From Rhodanobacteraceae bacterium (GTDB lineage: Bacteria; Pseudomonadota; Gammaproteobacteria; Xanthomonadales; SZUA-5), in contig JADKFD010000006.1 in NCBI GenBank assembly GCA_016717705.1, forward strand, positions 1-64,000: DNA of 64,000 nucleotides. Reading direction: 5' to 3'. Below, one piece after another: positions 18,060-27,755 of the stretch; position 1 is the first letter of the stretch, and the number at the start of each line of letters is the position of its first letter. A program made the position numbers and the translations under genes. A model generated the notes under the pieces. It searched no databases. It was not told the origin of the DNA and saw only the letters and a list, made by a program, of their open reading frames with translations.

Positions 18060-19469
18060 CTACACGTTCGGAGTGAACGGCGCGCCGGGAGCGAGAGCGG
18101 TATCGACCATGCTGACGTTGTTGGAATCGACATTCGAGGTGATGCCGATTTCCTTGTAACGCTGCAGCAGGGCGTCATACAGCTGCCGGTTGGTCTCGAC
18201 CTCTCGCTCCAGCAGGGTCAGATCGGTATTGCGCCCCTGCGCCGTCAGTACTTCCTGGCTGAGCAGATCGACCTGCTCCTTGAGCATGGATTCCTTGTCC
18301 ACGGCAGCCTGGTAGGTCGCCGTGACGCTGGACTTGATCAGCTTGACCTCGGCCTCCAGTTGCTTGTCGATTTCGCCGATCTGGCGCTTGATCTGCAGCA
18401 TCAGCGGATAACCCGGTTTGAAAGTCAGCAGTTTTTCCTGGTACTCGGCTTCGAGTTTGGCGCGCGTCGAACGCAAGGCCTGGATGCCTTCGTTCTGCAT
18501 CATCAGCGGATGCGAATAGGCGTTGGCACCATCGGCCTGGCGCAAGCGCGCCTCGGCATCGATGCGCTCTGCCTGGCGCCCGTCAATGCGGCCCTCAGCG
18601 AGTCCAGGTCGGCCGATCTCAGCGACGGCGATCGCCGATGTTGATGATCTTCTCGGCCTGCGCATAGTCGGTGAGCGCCTTCTCGGAATCCTGCAGCTTC
18701 AGCTTGACCTGTTCCAGGCGATCTTCGAGAAACTCGCGCGCATAGGCGCTGTTGTCGACGCGCCGTTCCATGTTGGATTCGATGAAACCGGTGGCAATGG
18801 CGTTGGCAATCTTCGCCGACAGCGCCGCGTCGGGGCTGTCGAAGTGGATGCGCACCAGGCGCGACTTCGGTACCGGCTCGACCGACAGACCGCCGCGCAC
18901 CAGCGCCGCCAGCTGCCGGCGGCGTTGCTCGACGTCCACCGTGTCGGTGTCCGGCTCTTCCGATCCAGCACCAGTTGCATCAGTTTCCCCAACGGCGACG
19001 GCGCACCCATCACCGCGAAGACCGGGTCCTCCGGGTCGAGGTCGGCAGCGACCTTTTCCGACATGGAACGGCTGCGCAACAGTTGGAACTGGGTCTCGTA
19101 AAACTCGTAATCGTAAGGATTCTCGACCGCATCGACACCCGGCACGCTGACCACGCGCTGCGATTGGCGTTCGATCTGCAGCGTCGCCGACGCCCTGAAT
19201 TGTGGCGTGGTCAGCATGGTCATCATCATGCCGGTCAACAACACGATGATGAACACACTCAGCACCGTCCATTTGCGCTTGACGATGATGTGCCAGTACT
19301 TGAGCAGGTCGAGCCCGCCATCCTCGCCTTCGCCATCATTCCCGCGCAGAATGGTCGACATCGCCTGCATGCGCGGATCGATCGCCGCCAGTTGCTGGCT
19401 GCGCTGCATCATGGGTGCCGGCAGATTTCCACCGCCGACGGAGTTGTTATCGGGTACAGCATCCTGCAT
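18060..19469 (-). pseudogene. Wzz/GNVR chain-length region of the BY-kinase gene (frameshifted, ends early)
   Basis: N-terminal half of a Wzc-like polysaccharide co-polymerase. From 19469 it reads MQDAVPDNNSVGGGN, a helix at about 60-85 (WTVLSVFIIVLLTGMMMTML), the Wzz domain (PQFRASATLQIERQ) and, after frame changes, the coiled coil and GNVR-type end (LEREVETNRQLYDALLQRYKEI ... VDTALAPGAPFTPNV). Breaks lie near 18965, 18640 and 18585; joined, the pieces form one continuous family sequence. The frame stops with TAG exactly where the second membrane helix should begin, in frame with the kinase domain beyond. Indel errors can explain the frameshifts but not the missing segment. Confidence 0.8.
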
Positions 19470-19509
19470 TACGATCTCCTACCAGGTGGCGATCAAGCCC
19501 GCGCTGGCA

Positions 19510-20222
19510 TCAAAAAACTGAAAACATGCCCGCGACCGGAAGCGCCTTGAGCAAGGTGTGCCATGCCGACTTCGATCCGGATTGGTCGATGACGATCAGA
19601 TCGTCGCCATAAATGCGCGGATCCTCGGCATTGCCGCCGCGAATCTGCTGCAGATCGAAGACCGCCGCCATGCGCTTGCCGTCGATGACCCGAAAGATGA
19701 TGATGCCTTTGGGATTGGCCAGTTCGCTGACGCCGCCAGCCACCACAATGGCCTGCAACAGACTGGTACTGCCGCTCAACGGATAGATGCCCGGGCGGTT
19801 GACGGCCCCTTCAACCGTGATCTTCTGGCTGGTGTAGTCGCTGACGAACAGCGTCACCTGCGGGTCCTGCAGGAAATCGTCGGCGAGCAGGGTGGTGATT
19901 TCGTCTTCCAGCTCCGCCACCGTCTTGCCGGCGGCGCGGATTGGCCCGAGCAAAGGCAGCGCGATCATCCCACGCGAGTTGACCCGCAGCGCACGGGTCA
20001 GTTCCGGCAACCGGTAGACCTCGACGTCGATGACATCCGAGGCCCCCAGCCGGTAGTCGGCGACGCCTTCGTAAGCACCCGATGCCGAGGTGGTATCGGG
20101 TGGCCGCAGTTGGTCCGTGGTCGTCACCATCGCGGCGTTGCCTTCGCGGACGTCGCGCATTGTGTCGCTTGCGCATGCGGCCAGGCACAACAGGCGAGCC
20201 ACAGCCAGACTCTCGGAACCAT
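19510..20222 (-). CDS. Wza-type polysaccharide export lipoprotein (frameshift in the signal peptide)
   Basis: Outer-membrane polysaccharide export protein. It contains a Poly_export domain (YRLGASDVIDVEVYRLPELTRAL) and a SLBB domain (ITVEGAVNRPGIYPLSGSTSLLQAI), and about 235 residues is normal for a short Wza. The ATG at 20222 follows AGGAG at 8-bp spacing. Adding one C to a CC run near 20202 joins MVPRVWLWLA to LLCLAACAS, a lipoprotein leader with the lipobox LAAC; without it the frame uses a TTG at 20229 and a poor leader. It lies 40 bp upstream of the Wzz/kinase gene, the usual order for a transenvelope capsule or EPS exporter. Confidence 0.8.
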
Positions 20223-20244
20223 CGACCAATTCTCCTTTGACACT

Positions 20245-21050
20245 TCATCTTGGATTATCGGCCAGCGAACCAGCGCCGCACAAACCCCAGAGGGCTGCCG
20301 CCGCCTTGGTGGCGGGACGGTGCGGCTGCAACTGGTCCACAGCGACATTGTCGATCACGCCTTGCGGTCGATCACGGACCATGGCCCAGGCCTCGACCTG
20401 CCCGACCTGACGCGCCGCGGCGACCTGCGCCTCGGCCATCAACGGCGGCCGGCGATGCACGCTGTGCGCATCCGAGGCGATGATGTGCACCGGACCTTCG
20501 TCGATCAGGCGTTGCGACCAGTAGCGGGGACGTCGCCGAAGCGGCCGGTCAATGCCCCTGCCGTCACCTGCAACCACGCTCCAGCGCGCGCAATCCGCAG
20601 GAAAATCGGGTAGTTGTCCTCGATCCAGGTGAGCCGCTCCGGGTGCGTGATCAAGGGCACATAGCCGTTGGCGAGCAAATTGAACACCTGTTCCTCGAAG
20701 CGTGGCGGAGCGACGTGATGCGGCGGCTCCAGCAGCAGATAGCGGGTTCGATTCAGGGTGGGCAAGCGATCGGCACGCAACCCGGCCAGCAGGTCCGGCG
20801 TCAGGTGGATGTCCGCGCCCTCGACCAGCCTGAGGGCGATGCCGGCCTGATCGAGCTCCGCCTGCAGGGCCTGGATGGCCGCGCGAATTCCGGCCGCGGT
20901 GTTTTCGTACAATCCGGGATAGATATGCGGCGTGCAAGCTATCGTGGTGATGCCGTCGGCCACCGCGATACGCGCCATCTCCAGCGACGTCGCCAGATCG
21001 GGCGCTCCGTCGTCGATTCCCGGCAACAAGTGGCAATGCAAGTCGATCAT
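20245..21050 (-). CDS. CpsB/CapC-family tyrosine phosphatase (one frameshift)
   Basis: PHP-fold, metal-dependent phosphotyrosine phosphatase that reverses BY-kinase autophosphorylation. Metal-binding motifs are visible: IDLHCHLLPGIDDG at the N-terminus, TPHIYPG, THPERL, and ASDAHSVHRRPP near the C-terminus. The frame is open to about 20533 and then shifts. Restoring one C in GTCCCCGC gives GRFGDVPRYWSQRLIDEGPVH and continues in frame to 20245. A C-run undercall is therefore the simplest explanation. The gene is 64 bp downstream of yhdP and 22 bp upstream of the Wza-type gene, and probably opens the exopolysaccharide block. Confidence 0.8.
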
Positions 21051-21114
21051 GGGTCAGTCGAGGATCGGACGGTTCATCTCGGCCGCGGCCGGCAAGCATG
21101 GCAGTGTGCCGAGC

Positions 21115-22449
21115 TTAACGCATTCCGCCGAAGCACTCTGTGCGCCTGCGATCATCCGGGACCGCCCGGCGCGCGGGTCGACGCGCGGCGGGCGGCGGGG
21201 CGTCCGGGCGCACCGGCGTCAAGCGGGCCACCACCGGCTTTTCCCAGGATCCGGCAATGCTGTAGTGGACCCAGGAGGTCTTCTCGATGTCGCCGCCCTG
21301 GGCCACCATGCCCTGGGCCAGAAAGCCGGCGGCGGCGCCGACCGGACCTGCGGCAAGCCCGCCCAGCACCGGCAGCACGCCGGACACATGCGGCGCCACC
21401 ATGACCTGCTGATCGTAGTCGCGCGAACTGAGCCCGGTGCGCCCGATGATCAGAAGATCGGCCGCCGGGCCGCGCACGGTCAGGTTCTCGGTCCAGGCGT
21501 TGCCGTCCGCCAGTTCGAAGCGCCCCTCGATGCGATCGAAGCTCATGCCGGCCTGGAACAGATCGCGAAAATCCAGCGCCAGACGGCGCGGCAGTTCACG
21601 GAAGCTGAGCAATCCAAAGATGCGCCCGGCACCCGGGTTGACGTCCAGAAAGCGCCCCTGCCCTACCGAGACATCGATCGACCCGTTGAGCCGCTCCAAC
21701 GCAAACGCATAGGGCGCGCCGCGCCATTGAGCATCGATCTCGGCGAGCGTCTGCCCGCCGGCGATGACCCCGGCAAATCCAAGCCCCTTGAGCATGCGCC
21801 CGAGATCCTCGGACAGCATGCGGATCTTGAAGTGCGACTCACCGCCGGCAAGCGTCGACCGCCAGTCGCCGTTGGCGTGAATCTCCAGATCCGGCGAGCG
21901 CGCCTCGAGCAGGTCGACGCGCAAGCCCGTGTCGCTGGCAAAGGCTTCCAGACGCGCCTCGCCGAGTTGCGCATCGCCGACGCGCAGGTCCTTGACCCAC
22001 AAATGCAGGGTCGGGACCATTCCCGGCGTCAGTGTCAGGTCAACATCCCCGTCACCCGGTTCCGGCAGGTGCAAACGCTCGAACTGAGCGACCACCGCCG
22101 CAGGTCGATCGCCCGATTCCTCGAAGCGCACGAAGCCCTGCGCCGTGGGCCCGTCCAGTTTCAACACCCACGGCCCGTCGCTGCGATCGAGTTGCAGGCG
22201 CTGCTGTCCGGCCATTTGCAGGTCGACGTCGGTCAGCACGCTTTCATCGCTCGCAGCCGTGGTGGTGGCGACCACCCAGCCAGCCCAGCCGGGCAGATCG
22301 ACATCCGGGGACGTGCCGGACACGCGCAATCCGCGTGCCGGCATGTCCTGCGACCGCTCTGCGCCCAGCTGCAGCTGACCGCGGAAATCGGAATCGCGGG
22401 TCCCCAACACGGCGAACAGACGCGCCTTACTGCCGATGTCCAGACGCAA
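21115..22449 (-). CDS. yhdP: YhdP (AsmA-like/DUF3971), C-terminal part
   Basis: C-terminal third of the large AsmA-like envelope protein YhdP, a bridge-like protein implicated in phospholipid transport to the outer membrane. Typical blocks are VDLPGWAGW, LDRSDGPWVLKLDGP, VNPGAGRIFGLLSFRELPRRLALDF and GDIEKTSWVHYSIAGSWEKP near the end. The open frame here begins at a TTG directly after a stop (GCGCCATAG) that interrupts what should be one protein; the join reads ASESDAP then LRLDIGSKARL. It is the last gene of the holA-rng cluster and precedes the exopolysaccharide block. Confidence 0.8.
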   Translation of the reverse strand: MRLDIGSKARLFAVLGTRDSDFRGQLQLGAERSQDMPARGLRVSGTSPDVDLPGWAGWVVATTTAASDESVLTDVDLQMAGQQRLQLDRSDGPWVLKLDGPTAQGFVRFEESGDRPAAVVAQFERLHLPEPGDGDVDLTLTPGMVPTLHLWVKDLRVGDAQLGEARLEAFASDTGLRVDLLEARSPDLEIHANGDWRSTLAGGESHFKIRMLSEDLGRMLKGLGFAGVIAGGQTLAEIDAQWRGAPYAFALERLNGSIDVSVGQGRFLDVNPGAGRIFGLLSFRELPRRLALDFRDLFQAGMSFDRIEGRFELADGNAWTENLTVRGPAADLLIIGRTGLSSRDYDQQVMVAPHVSGVLPVLGGLAAGPVGAAAGFLAQGMVAQGGDIEKTSWVHYSIAGSWEKPVVARLTPVRPDAPPPAARRPARRAVPDDRRRTECFGGMR

Positions 22450-25031
22450 CTATGGCGCGTCCGACTCGCTGGCGGGCAGTTGCACCTGCAGATCGACCGG
22501 CAGCTCGGCTCGGCCGACTTGCCCAGCGGTGCCGGAAAAGCGACGGCAGTGCCCCCAGTCGAGGCGGTAGCTCACATCGAGCGCCCGCCGGTAGCACCCT
22601 GGGCGGCCCTGATGGACCGCGAGATCGACATTCCAGTCGGCCCTGCCCCTGATCTGGCCGAGGATCGGTGCCAGCGCTCGTGCTGGCCGAACAGGGTCTG
22701 CGCGGACAGGCTGCCGGTCATGGATGCCTCGACCGCAGCGCCGGATCGGAACTGAAGATCCGACCGCAAGCGAGCATTCGCCGGTGCGCCTTCCGTGGTC
22801 AGGTTCAGACGGTCCGCGGCAAAACCGGCGTCGCTGAAATCGGCGCGTCCGCGCACTCTGGTCGAATTGCAGATCCCACTTGGTGTCGCGAAAGTTCACG
22901 CCATGCAGCATGGCCTGGCCTTGACGGCTGGCCCGCCCGAGGTCTTGCGCAACGGGATCCTGAGTCCTGGCATCGACTTGGCCGCGCCCAGTCATGCTCA
23001 TGCCGAACAACACATCTGCATAGCTGCGGCGCAGCGGTGGTGGCCTTGAGAAATTGCAGCCAGTTGGCGGCATCGCCCTCCCCGGCCAATTGCAATTCAG
23101 CACCGGGTCCTTCAGCGTGGGAATGCCGCCACTGCCGCGGACCACCCGGTTGCCGGACAATTCGCCGGTGACCTGCTCGATGGCGATGCTGGTATTGATG
23201 AAGGCGACATCGGCGGCCAGACCCTGCGCGCGCGGCCAGTCGTCGTGGTAGTCGAGATCGGCACCTGCCAGCTTCAGCCTGGCTTCCAGTCGACCCTGGT
23301 TCTCGGCGAAGGGCCAATCACGCAGATTGCCGCGAAACACCACCGAGCCGTCGACGATCCGCCCGAGCCCGAGCGCGCGATCGAGCCAGGCCACCACCCT
23401 CGGCGGCATCTTGTTGATGACCCAGAAGGCCTTGGCCGCTTCGATCTCGGCACCCGGAACGCGCGCAGCCCCCTGCAGTTGCGGCCCGGTTTCCGCATCC
23501 ATGTCGACGCGCAGACGAAGGTCCGTGCTGAAACCGGGGCCTTCGAGATGCGCGCTCGGCACGCTGAGTGCCCAACCGGCTCCTCCTGGCGAATGCCGAG
23601 CAGAAGATCGAGGCGCCCAGGGCAACCGGCGCACGCAGCACCCCGGGCACCGCGAATTCGACCGCGTCGTCTCCCACCTGCACCACCACCGCATCGCCAT
23701 CGGCGGCAATATCCAGATCCAGTCCGGTGAATTCCGGCCAGCGTGGTGCCGGCGCTCGCGATTGCAGATCTTCGATGTGGGCATGCGCCTGCCAGATTCC
23801 GCCCCTGCGCGCGGCCTCAAGGCTCCTGACGCGACCGCGTGGTTGCGCGGAATAGACGTAGGCGCGCAGGCGATCGGGCGCTGCCGCCGTAATCTGTGCG
23901 GCAGCGGCAAGCAGTTCGATCGGCAGCCTGGCGGCCGCCAGCCGAACGCCGCCGTCGGCGCCGAAGCGCAGGCTGAGCTCGGTGTCGAGCTGGTCGGACG
24001 CTCGCCGGCGCCAGCGCGCAAATCGATGTGGACGCCGTCGGCCCCGCGGCACCGGCCATCACCACACGGCCCTGCGGCAGGTGCACGTTGGGCTCGACTA
24101 TGCCCGCATCGAGCCATTCGAAACTGGGCGCCGCGGCCACCAGGCCGGTAACCTGCCAGTCACCCTGCAGCGAGCTCAAATGGCGGTCACGCCAGCTCAA
24201 CCACTGGTGCCCGTCGATCACTCCGGCACGCAAACCGATTCCGAAGGCCTGCGCCAGCAGGCCAAGATCGGTGGCCGGAAAGTTCTCGGCCTCGATGTAC
24301 AACTCGGCTTCCCTGGCCGGCCATTCCATCGGCCCCTGATGTTCCAGCACCAGGCGCAAACGCCCGCTGCCATCCTTACTGGGTCGCTCCAGGCCCAGGC
24401 TCAGGCGTTCACCCTGCTGACTCAGTCGCAACTCCACCTGATCGAGCACGAAGCTGCGCTCGCTGGCGCGATCCACCAGCTCCAGCTGGCCGCCGCTCAG
24501 TCCCAGGTGACCGACGCGGCCGAGCCAGGCCTTGATTCCCGGCGGCGGCGCGGTGTGGCCAAAGCCCTCCAGCAGGATGCGTCCGTCACGCTCGCGCACC
24601 AGCGCCAGGCGCGCGTCGACCAGCAGGAAATCGCGGATCAGGTGCCGACCCGGCAACAACAGCGCATAGACATCGACCTGCACGCGGGCGCGCCCGAGGG
24701 TAATCGCCGCCGGCTCGCCGGGCGCTCCGGAAATGCGCAGCCCGGCCAAATCCAGTACCGGACCCGGCCCGGACCAATGGGCGTCGACTGACTCCAGTTC
24801 GACCTTGCGACCGATGCGCTCGCCGAGCCAGGCGGCCACGGTTTGCGGCGAATCGACCAGCCATGGCACCAACAGGCGACCAAGCGCCATCAGGCCGGCG
24901 GCGCTGACCAGCAGGCCGGCGATGGCGGTCCGCAGCCAACGCCGCAGCCGCCGCCAACGCCGCCGCGTTGGTGTCACCCGCGGACTCCGGCAATGCCACT
25001 TCTGCACCTGGGCGGGCCAGGCCGCGCTCAC
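22450..25031 (-). pseudogene. yhdP: YhdP, N-terminal and middle part (multiple frameshifts)
   Basis: N-terminal two-thirds of YhdP. From about 24950 a basic stretch and a membrane anchor (TAIAGLLVSAAGLMALGRLLVPWLV) lead into the AsmA-like domain with WLGERIGRKVELESVDAHWSG. The conserved sequence then moves between frames near 24030, 23600, 23090, 23030, 22860, 22680 and 22450. Clear blocks survive between breaks: SDQLDTELSLRFGADGGVRL, WVINKMPPRVVAWLDRALG, GNLRDWPFAENQGR, GNRVVRGSGGIPTLKD, ADVLFGMSMTGRGQ and LHGVNFRDTKWDLQFD. The full protein would be about 1,300 residues. The start may overlap the rng stop (25028). Conservation between breaks favours sequence errors or very recent loss. Confidence 0.75.
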
Positions 25032-26500
25032 AGCACCACCACATCGTACTGTTCGATCGAATACTGCTCTTCCGGCTGGAACCGGATCGGCTTGCCGATG
25101 AAGGACTCCAACTCGCCCAGCGCCGCAGACTCTTCATCGAGGATGCGCTGCACCACCAGCGGCGACGCCAGCACCAGCACGCTGCGCGCCTCGAATTGAC
25201 GCACCGCGCGCGTGATCTCGCGAAAGATCTCGTAGCCGACGGTTTCGGCCGACTTCGCAGTGCCGCGCCCGCCGCAGGCAGCGCAGGGCTCGCACAACTG
25301 CCGCTCCAGGCTCTCGGTGGTGCGTTTGCGGGTCATCTCGACCAGACCCAGCGGCGACATGTCGTACACCGTGGTCTTGGCGTGGTCGCGCGCCAGCGAC
25401 TTTTCCAGCGTGCGCAGCACCTGCCGCTTGTGCTCGTCATCGATCATGTCGATGAAGTCGATGATGATGATGCCGCCCAGGTTGCGCAGCCGCAGTTGCC
25501 GCGCAATGGCCTGCGCGGCCTCCAGATTGGTCTTGTAGACCGTCTCTTCCAGATTGCGGTGCCCGAGGAAGCCGCCGGTATTGACGTCGATGGTGGTCAT
25601 CGCCTCGGTCTGATCGATGATCAGGTAGCCACCCGACTTCAGCGGCGTCTCCTTGCGCAGGGCGCGCTGAATTTCGTCCTCGACCCCGTACAGGTCGAAG
25701 ATCGGACGCTCGCCCGGATAATGTTCGAGGCGTTCGGTGTATTCGGGGATGAACTCTTCGGTAAAGCGAACGGCGCGGTCAAAGGTTTCGCGCGAATCGA
25801 TACGCACCTTTTCGACATGCGGCTTGAGGAAGTCGCGCAGCGCCCGGAAGGACAGCGGCAACTCTTCATAGATGCGCTCGCCGACCTTGGTGCGGGCCAT
25901 GTCCTCACCGACCGACAGCCACAGGCGGTCGAGGAAGGCGATGTCCGCGCGCAGCGGTTCAGCCGCCACGCCCTCGGCATTGGTGCGCACGATGTAACCC
26001 TGGCTACGCTCGCTGGCCAGCGTCTGCATCAACTCCTTGAGCCGCGCGCGCTCCGCCTCGTCCTCGATGCGCACCGAGACGCCGAGCGTGCGCGCGTACG
26101 GCAACAGCACCAGGTAACGCGAGGGAATGCTGAGGTGCGTGGTCAGCCGCGCGCCCTTGCTGCCGATCGGATCCTTGACCACCTGGACCACGATCTCCTG
26201 GCCTTCGCGGACCAGTTCGGTGATCGATGGCACGACCGCAGATGGGCTATCCGCGGCTTCGCCCTCCTGCGGCATGCGCGCCAGATCGTTGGCGTGCAGG
26301 AAGGCGGTGCGGTCGAGTCCGATTTCGACGAATGCGGCCTGCATGCCTGGCATCACCCGCGACACGCGCCCCTTGTAGATGTTGCCGACGTAACCGCGAC
26401 GGCGCGCGCGCTCGATGTACACCTCCTGCAACATGCCGTTTTCGACCAGTGCTACACGAGTCTCACGCGGGGTGACGTTGATCAGGATTTCTTCGGACAC
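25028..26500 (-). CDS. rng: Ribonuclease G
   Basis: Endoribonuclease of the RNase E/G family that matures the 16S rRNA 5' end and degrades some mRNAs. The 490 residues match E. coli RNase G (489). Visible are an S1 domain (RGYVGNIYKGRVSRVMPGMQAAFVE), the magnesium-binding catalytic core (DVNTGGF and IIIIDFIDM), and the zinc-link CEPCAACGGRG that holds the dimer. Start MSEEILINVTPRETRVA is canonical. Upstream, 26501-26652 holds no gene. Confidence 0.97.
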   Translation of the reverse strand: MSEEILINVTPRETRVALVENGMLQEVYIERARRRGYVGNIYKGRVSRVMPGMQAAFVEIGLDRTAFLHANDLARMPQEGEAADSPSAVVPSITELVREGQEIVVQVVKDPIGSKGARLTTHLSIPSRYLVLLPYARTLGVSVRIEDEAERARLKELMQTLASERSQGYIVRTNAEGVAAEPLRADIAFLDRLWLSVGEDMARTKVGERIYEELPLSFRALRDFLKPHVEKVRIDSRETFDRAVRFTEEFIPEYTERLEHYPGERPIFDLYGVEDEIQRALRKETPLKSGGYLIIDQTEAMTTIDVNTGGFLGHRNLEETVYKTNLEAAQAIARQLRLRNLGGIIIIDFIDMIDDEHKRQVLRTLEKSLARDHAKTTVYDMSPLGLVEMTRKRTTESLERQLCEPCAACGGRGTAKSAETVGYEIFREITRAVRQFEARSVLVLASPLVVQRILDEESAALGELESFIGKPIRFQPEEQYSIEQYDVVVL

Positions 26501-26652
26501 GGACAGTATTTGCCATTCGCAATGGTCGGCTTATAACGGAACCTGGCGTGCGCCGGCCACTGATTGGCGCCGCTGGCGGCGACGGGGAGTTCCGGCACTG
26601 TACCCGGATGCCGCTGAACCTTGGGTGTGATCGCCCTGAACAGCCCCGAGTT

Positions 26653-27237
26653 TCAGTCGGATTCGAGCCATCCGGCGCGCTGCAACAGTGCCGTGGTCTC
26701 GAACAAGGGCAGACCCATCACGCCCGAGTAGCTCCCCTCGATACGCACGATGAACGCGGCGGCGCGGCCCTGGATCGCATAGCCGCCGGCCTTGCCGAAG
26801 GGTTCGCCGCTGTCGACGTAACGCGCTATCTGTGCGTCCGACAAGCGCGCAAAGCGCACCGCCGTGCTGCTGGTCACGACTTCATCGAAGCCGCAGCCGA
26901 CCAAGGCCACGCTGGTCAGTACCTGATGCTCGCGACCCGACAATTGCTGCAACATGCTTACAGCGTGTTGGGCATTGCCTGGCTTGCCGAACACGCAGTC
27001 GTCCAGCACCACTTCGGTATCGGCGCCGAGCACCCGGCAATCGCGCCCCTGTGCGCACAAATTCCAGCCGGCGATTGCCTTGTCGCGCGCCACCCGGCAA
27101 CTGTAGGCCAGTGCGGATTCACCTGCCTGACGCTGCTCGGGCACGTCACAGGCAAGCACCTCGGCGTGCACACCGATCTGGTTGAGCAATTCACGGCGCC
27201 GCGGCGAAGCCGAAGCGAGGATCAGACGTTGGCCCAC
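26653..27237 (-). CDS. maf: Maf/YhdE-type nucleoside triphosphate pyrophosphatase
   Basis: Cytoplasmic house-cleaning enzyme that hydrolyses dTTP/UTP and modified nucleotides to monophosphates. Motifs: LILASASPRRRELL (substrate loop), ARDKA, LGADTEVVLDD with the catalytic base, and GKAGGYAIQGRAAAFI with SYSGVMGLPL. The closeness to YhdE suggests dTTP/UTP preference. The GTG at 27237 (VGQRLILAS) is the best start because family proteins begin a few residues before LILASAS. It lies 10 bp after the rlmH stop. The frame is open further upstream, but that sequence is rlmH in another frame. Confidence 0.92.
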   Translation of the reverse strand: MGQRLILASASPRRRELLNQIGVHAEVLACDVPEQRQAGESALAYSCRVARDKAIAGWNLCAQGRDCRVLGADTEVVLDDCVFGKPGNAQHAVSMLQQLSGREHQVLTSVALVGCGFDEVVTSSTAVRFARLSDAQIARYVDSGEPFGKAGGYAIQGRAAAFIVRIEGSYSGVMGLPLFETTALLQRAGWLESD

Positions 27238-27247
27238 GGAACCACGC

Positions 27248-27733
27248 TCAGCCAGTACTCGGAGGGGCGCGATGATACGGGTGGTTGCCGAGCATGCTGA
27301 CGGCGCGGTAGAGCTGCTCGGCGAGGACGATGCGCACCAGCGCATGCGGCAGGGTCAGCGGACCCAGCGACCATTTCTGGTGCGCCACCATCAGGCAGTT
27401 GGGCGCCAACCCATCCGGACCGCCGATCAGGAAGCAGAGGTCGCGGCCGTCCTGCATCCACGCCGCCAGATGTCTGGCCAGCGCCTCGCTGGACCATGCG
27501 TCGCCGCGTCCATCGAGCGCGATCACCCGCGCCTGTTTCGGCACGGCCAGTTGCATGCGCTGCCCTTCGTCGGCAATCGCGCGCTTGGCATCGGCGGACT
27601 TGCCGCGCGGTCCGAGCGGCAATTCGGTCAACACCAGCGGCAGTTTTTGCGCCAGCCGCTTGGCGTACTCCTCGAAGCCCTGCTTGACCCAGACCGGCGC
27701 GCGCTCGGCAATGGTCAGCACGTGCGCGCGCAT
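27248..27733 (-). CDS. rlmH: 23S rRNA (pseudouridine1915-N3)-methyltransferase RlmH
   Basis: SPOUT-fold methyltransferase that modifies pseudouridine 1915 in helix 69 of 23S rRNA. Features are the SAM-binding knot FLIGGPDGL, SLGPLTLPHALVRIVLAEQLYRA and the C-terminal NHPYHR. The 161 residues compare with 155 in E. coli, the extra residues (APPSTG) lying at the C-terminus. Start at 27733 (MRAHVLTIAE) fits the family; an ATG two codons upstream is also possible. The gene directly follows rsfS, the usual pairing. Confidence 0.95.
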   Translation of the reverse strand: MRAHVLTIAERAPVWVKQGFEEYAKRLAQKLPLVLTELPLGPRGKSADAKRAIADEGQRMQLAVPKQARVIALDGRGDAWSSEALARHLAAWMQDGRDLCFLIGGPDGLAPNCLMVAHQKWSLGPLTLPHALVRIVLAEQLYRAVSMLGNHPYHRAPPSTG

Positions 27734-27755
27734 GGCCATCGCGAGGGTGGCCGGT

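Noticed and set aside
16062..18644. Open frame of about 860 codons on the plus strand across the J-domain and BY-kinase genes
   Set aside because: Antisense of recognisable J-domain, BY-kinase and Wzz sequence; composition is Arg/Gln-rich shadow coding.
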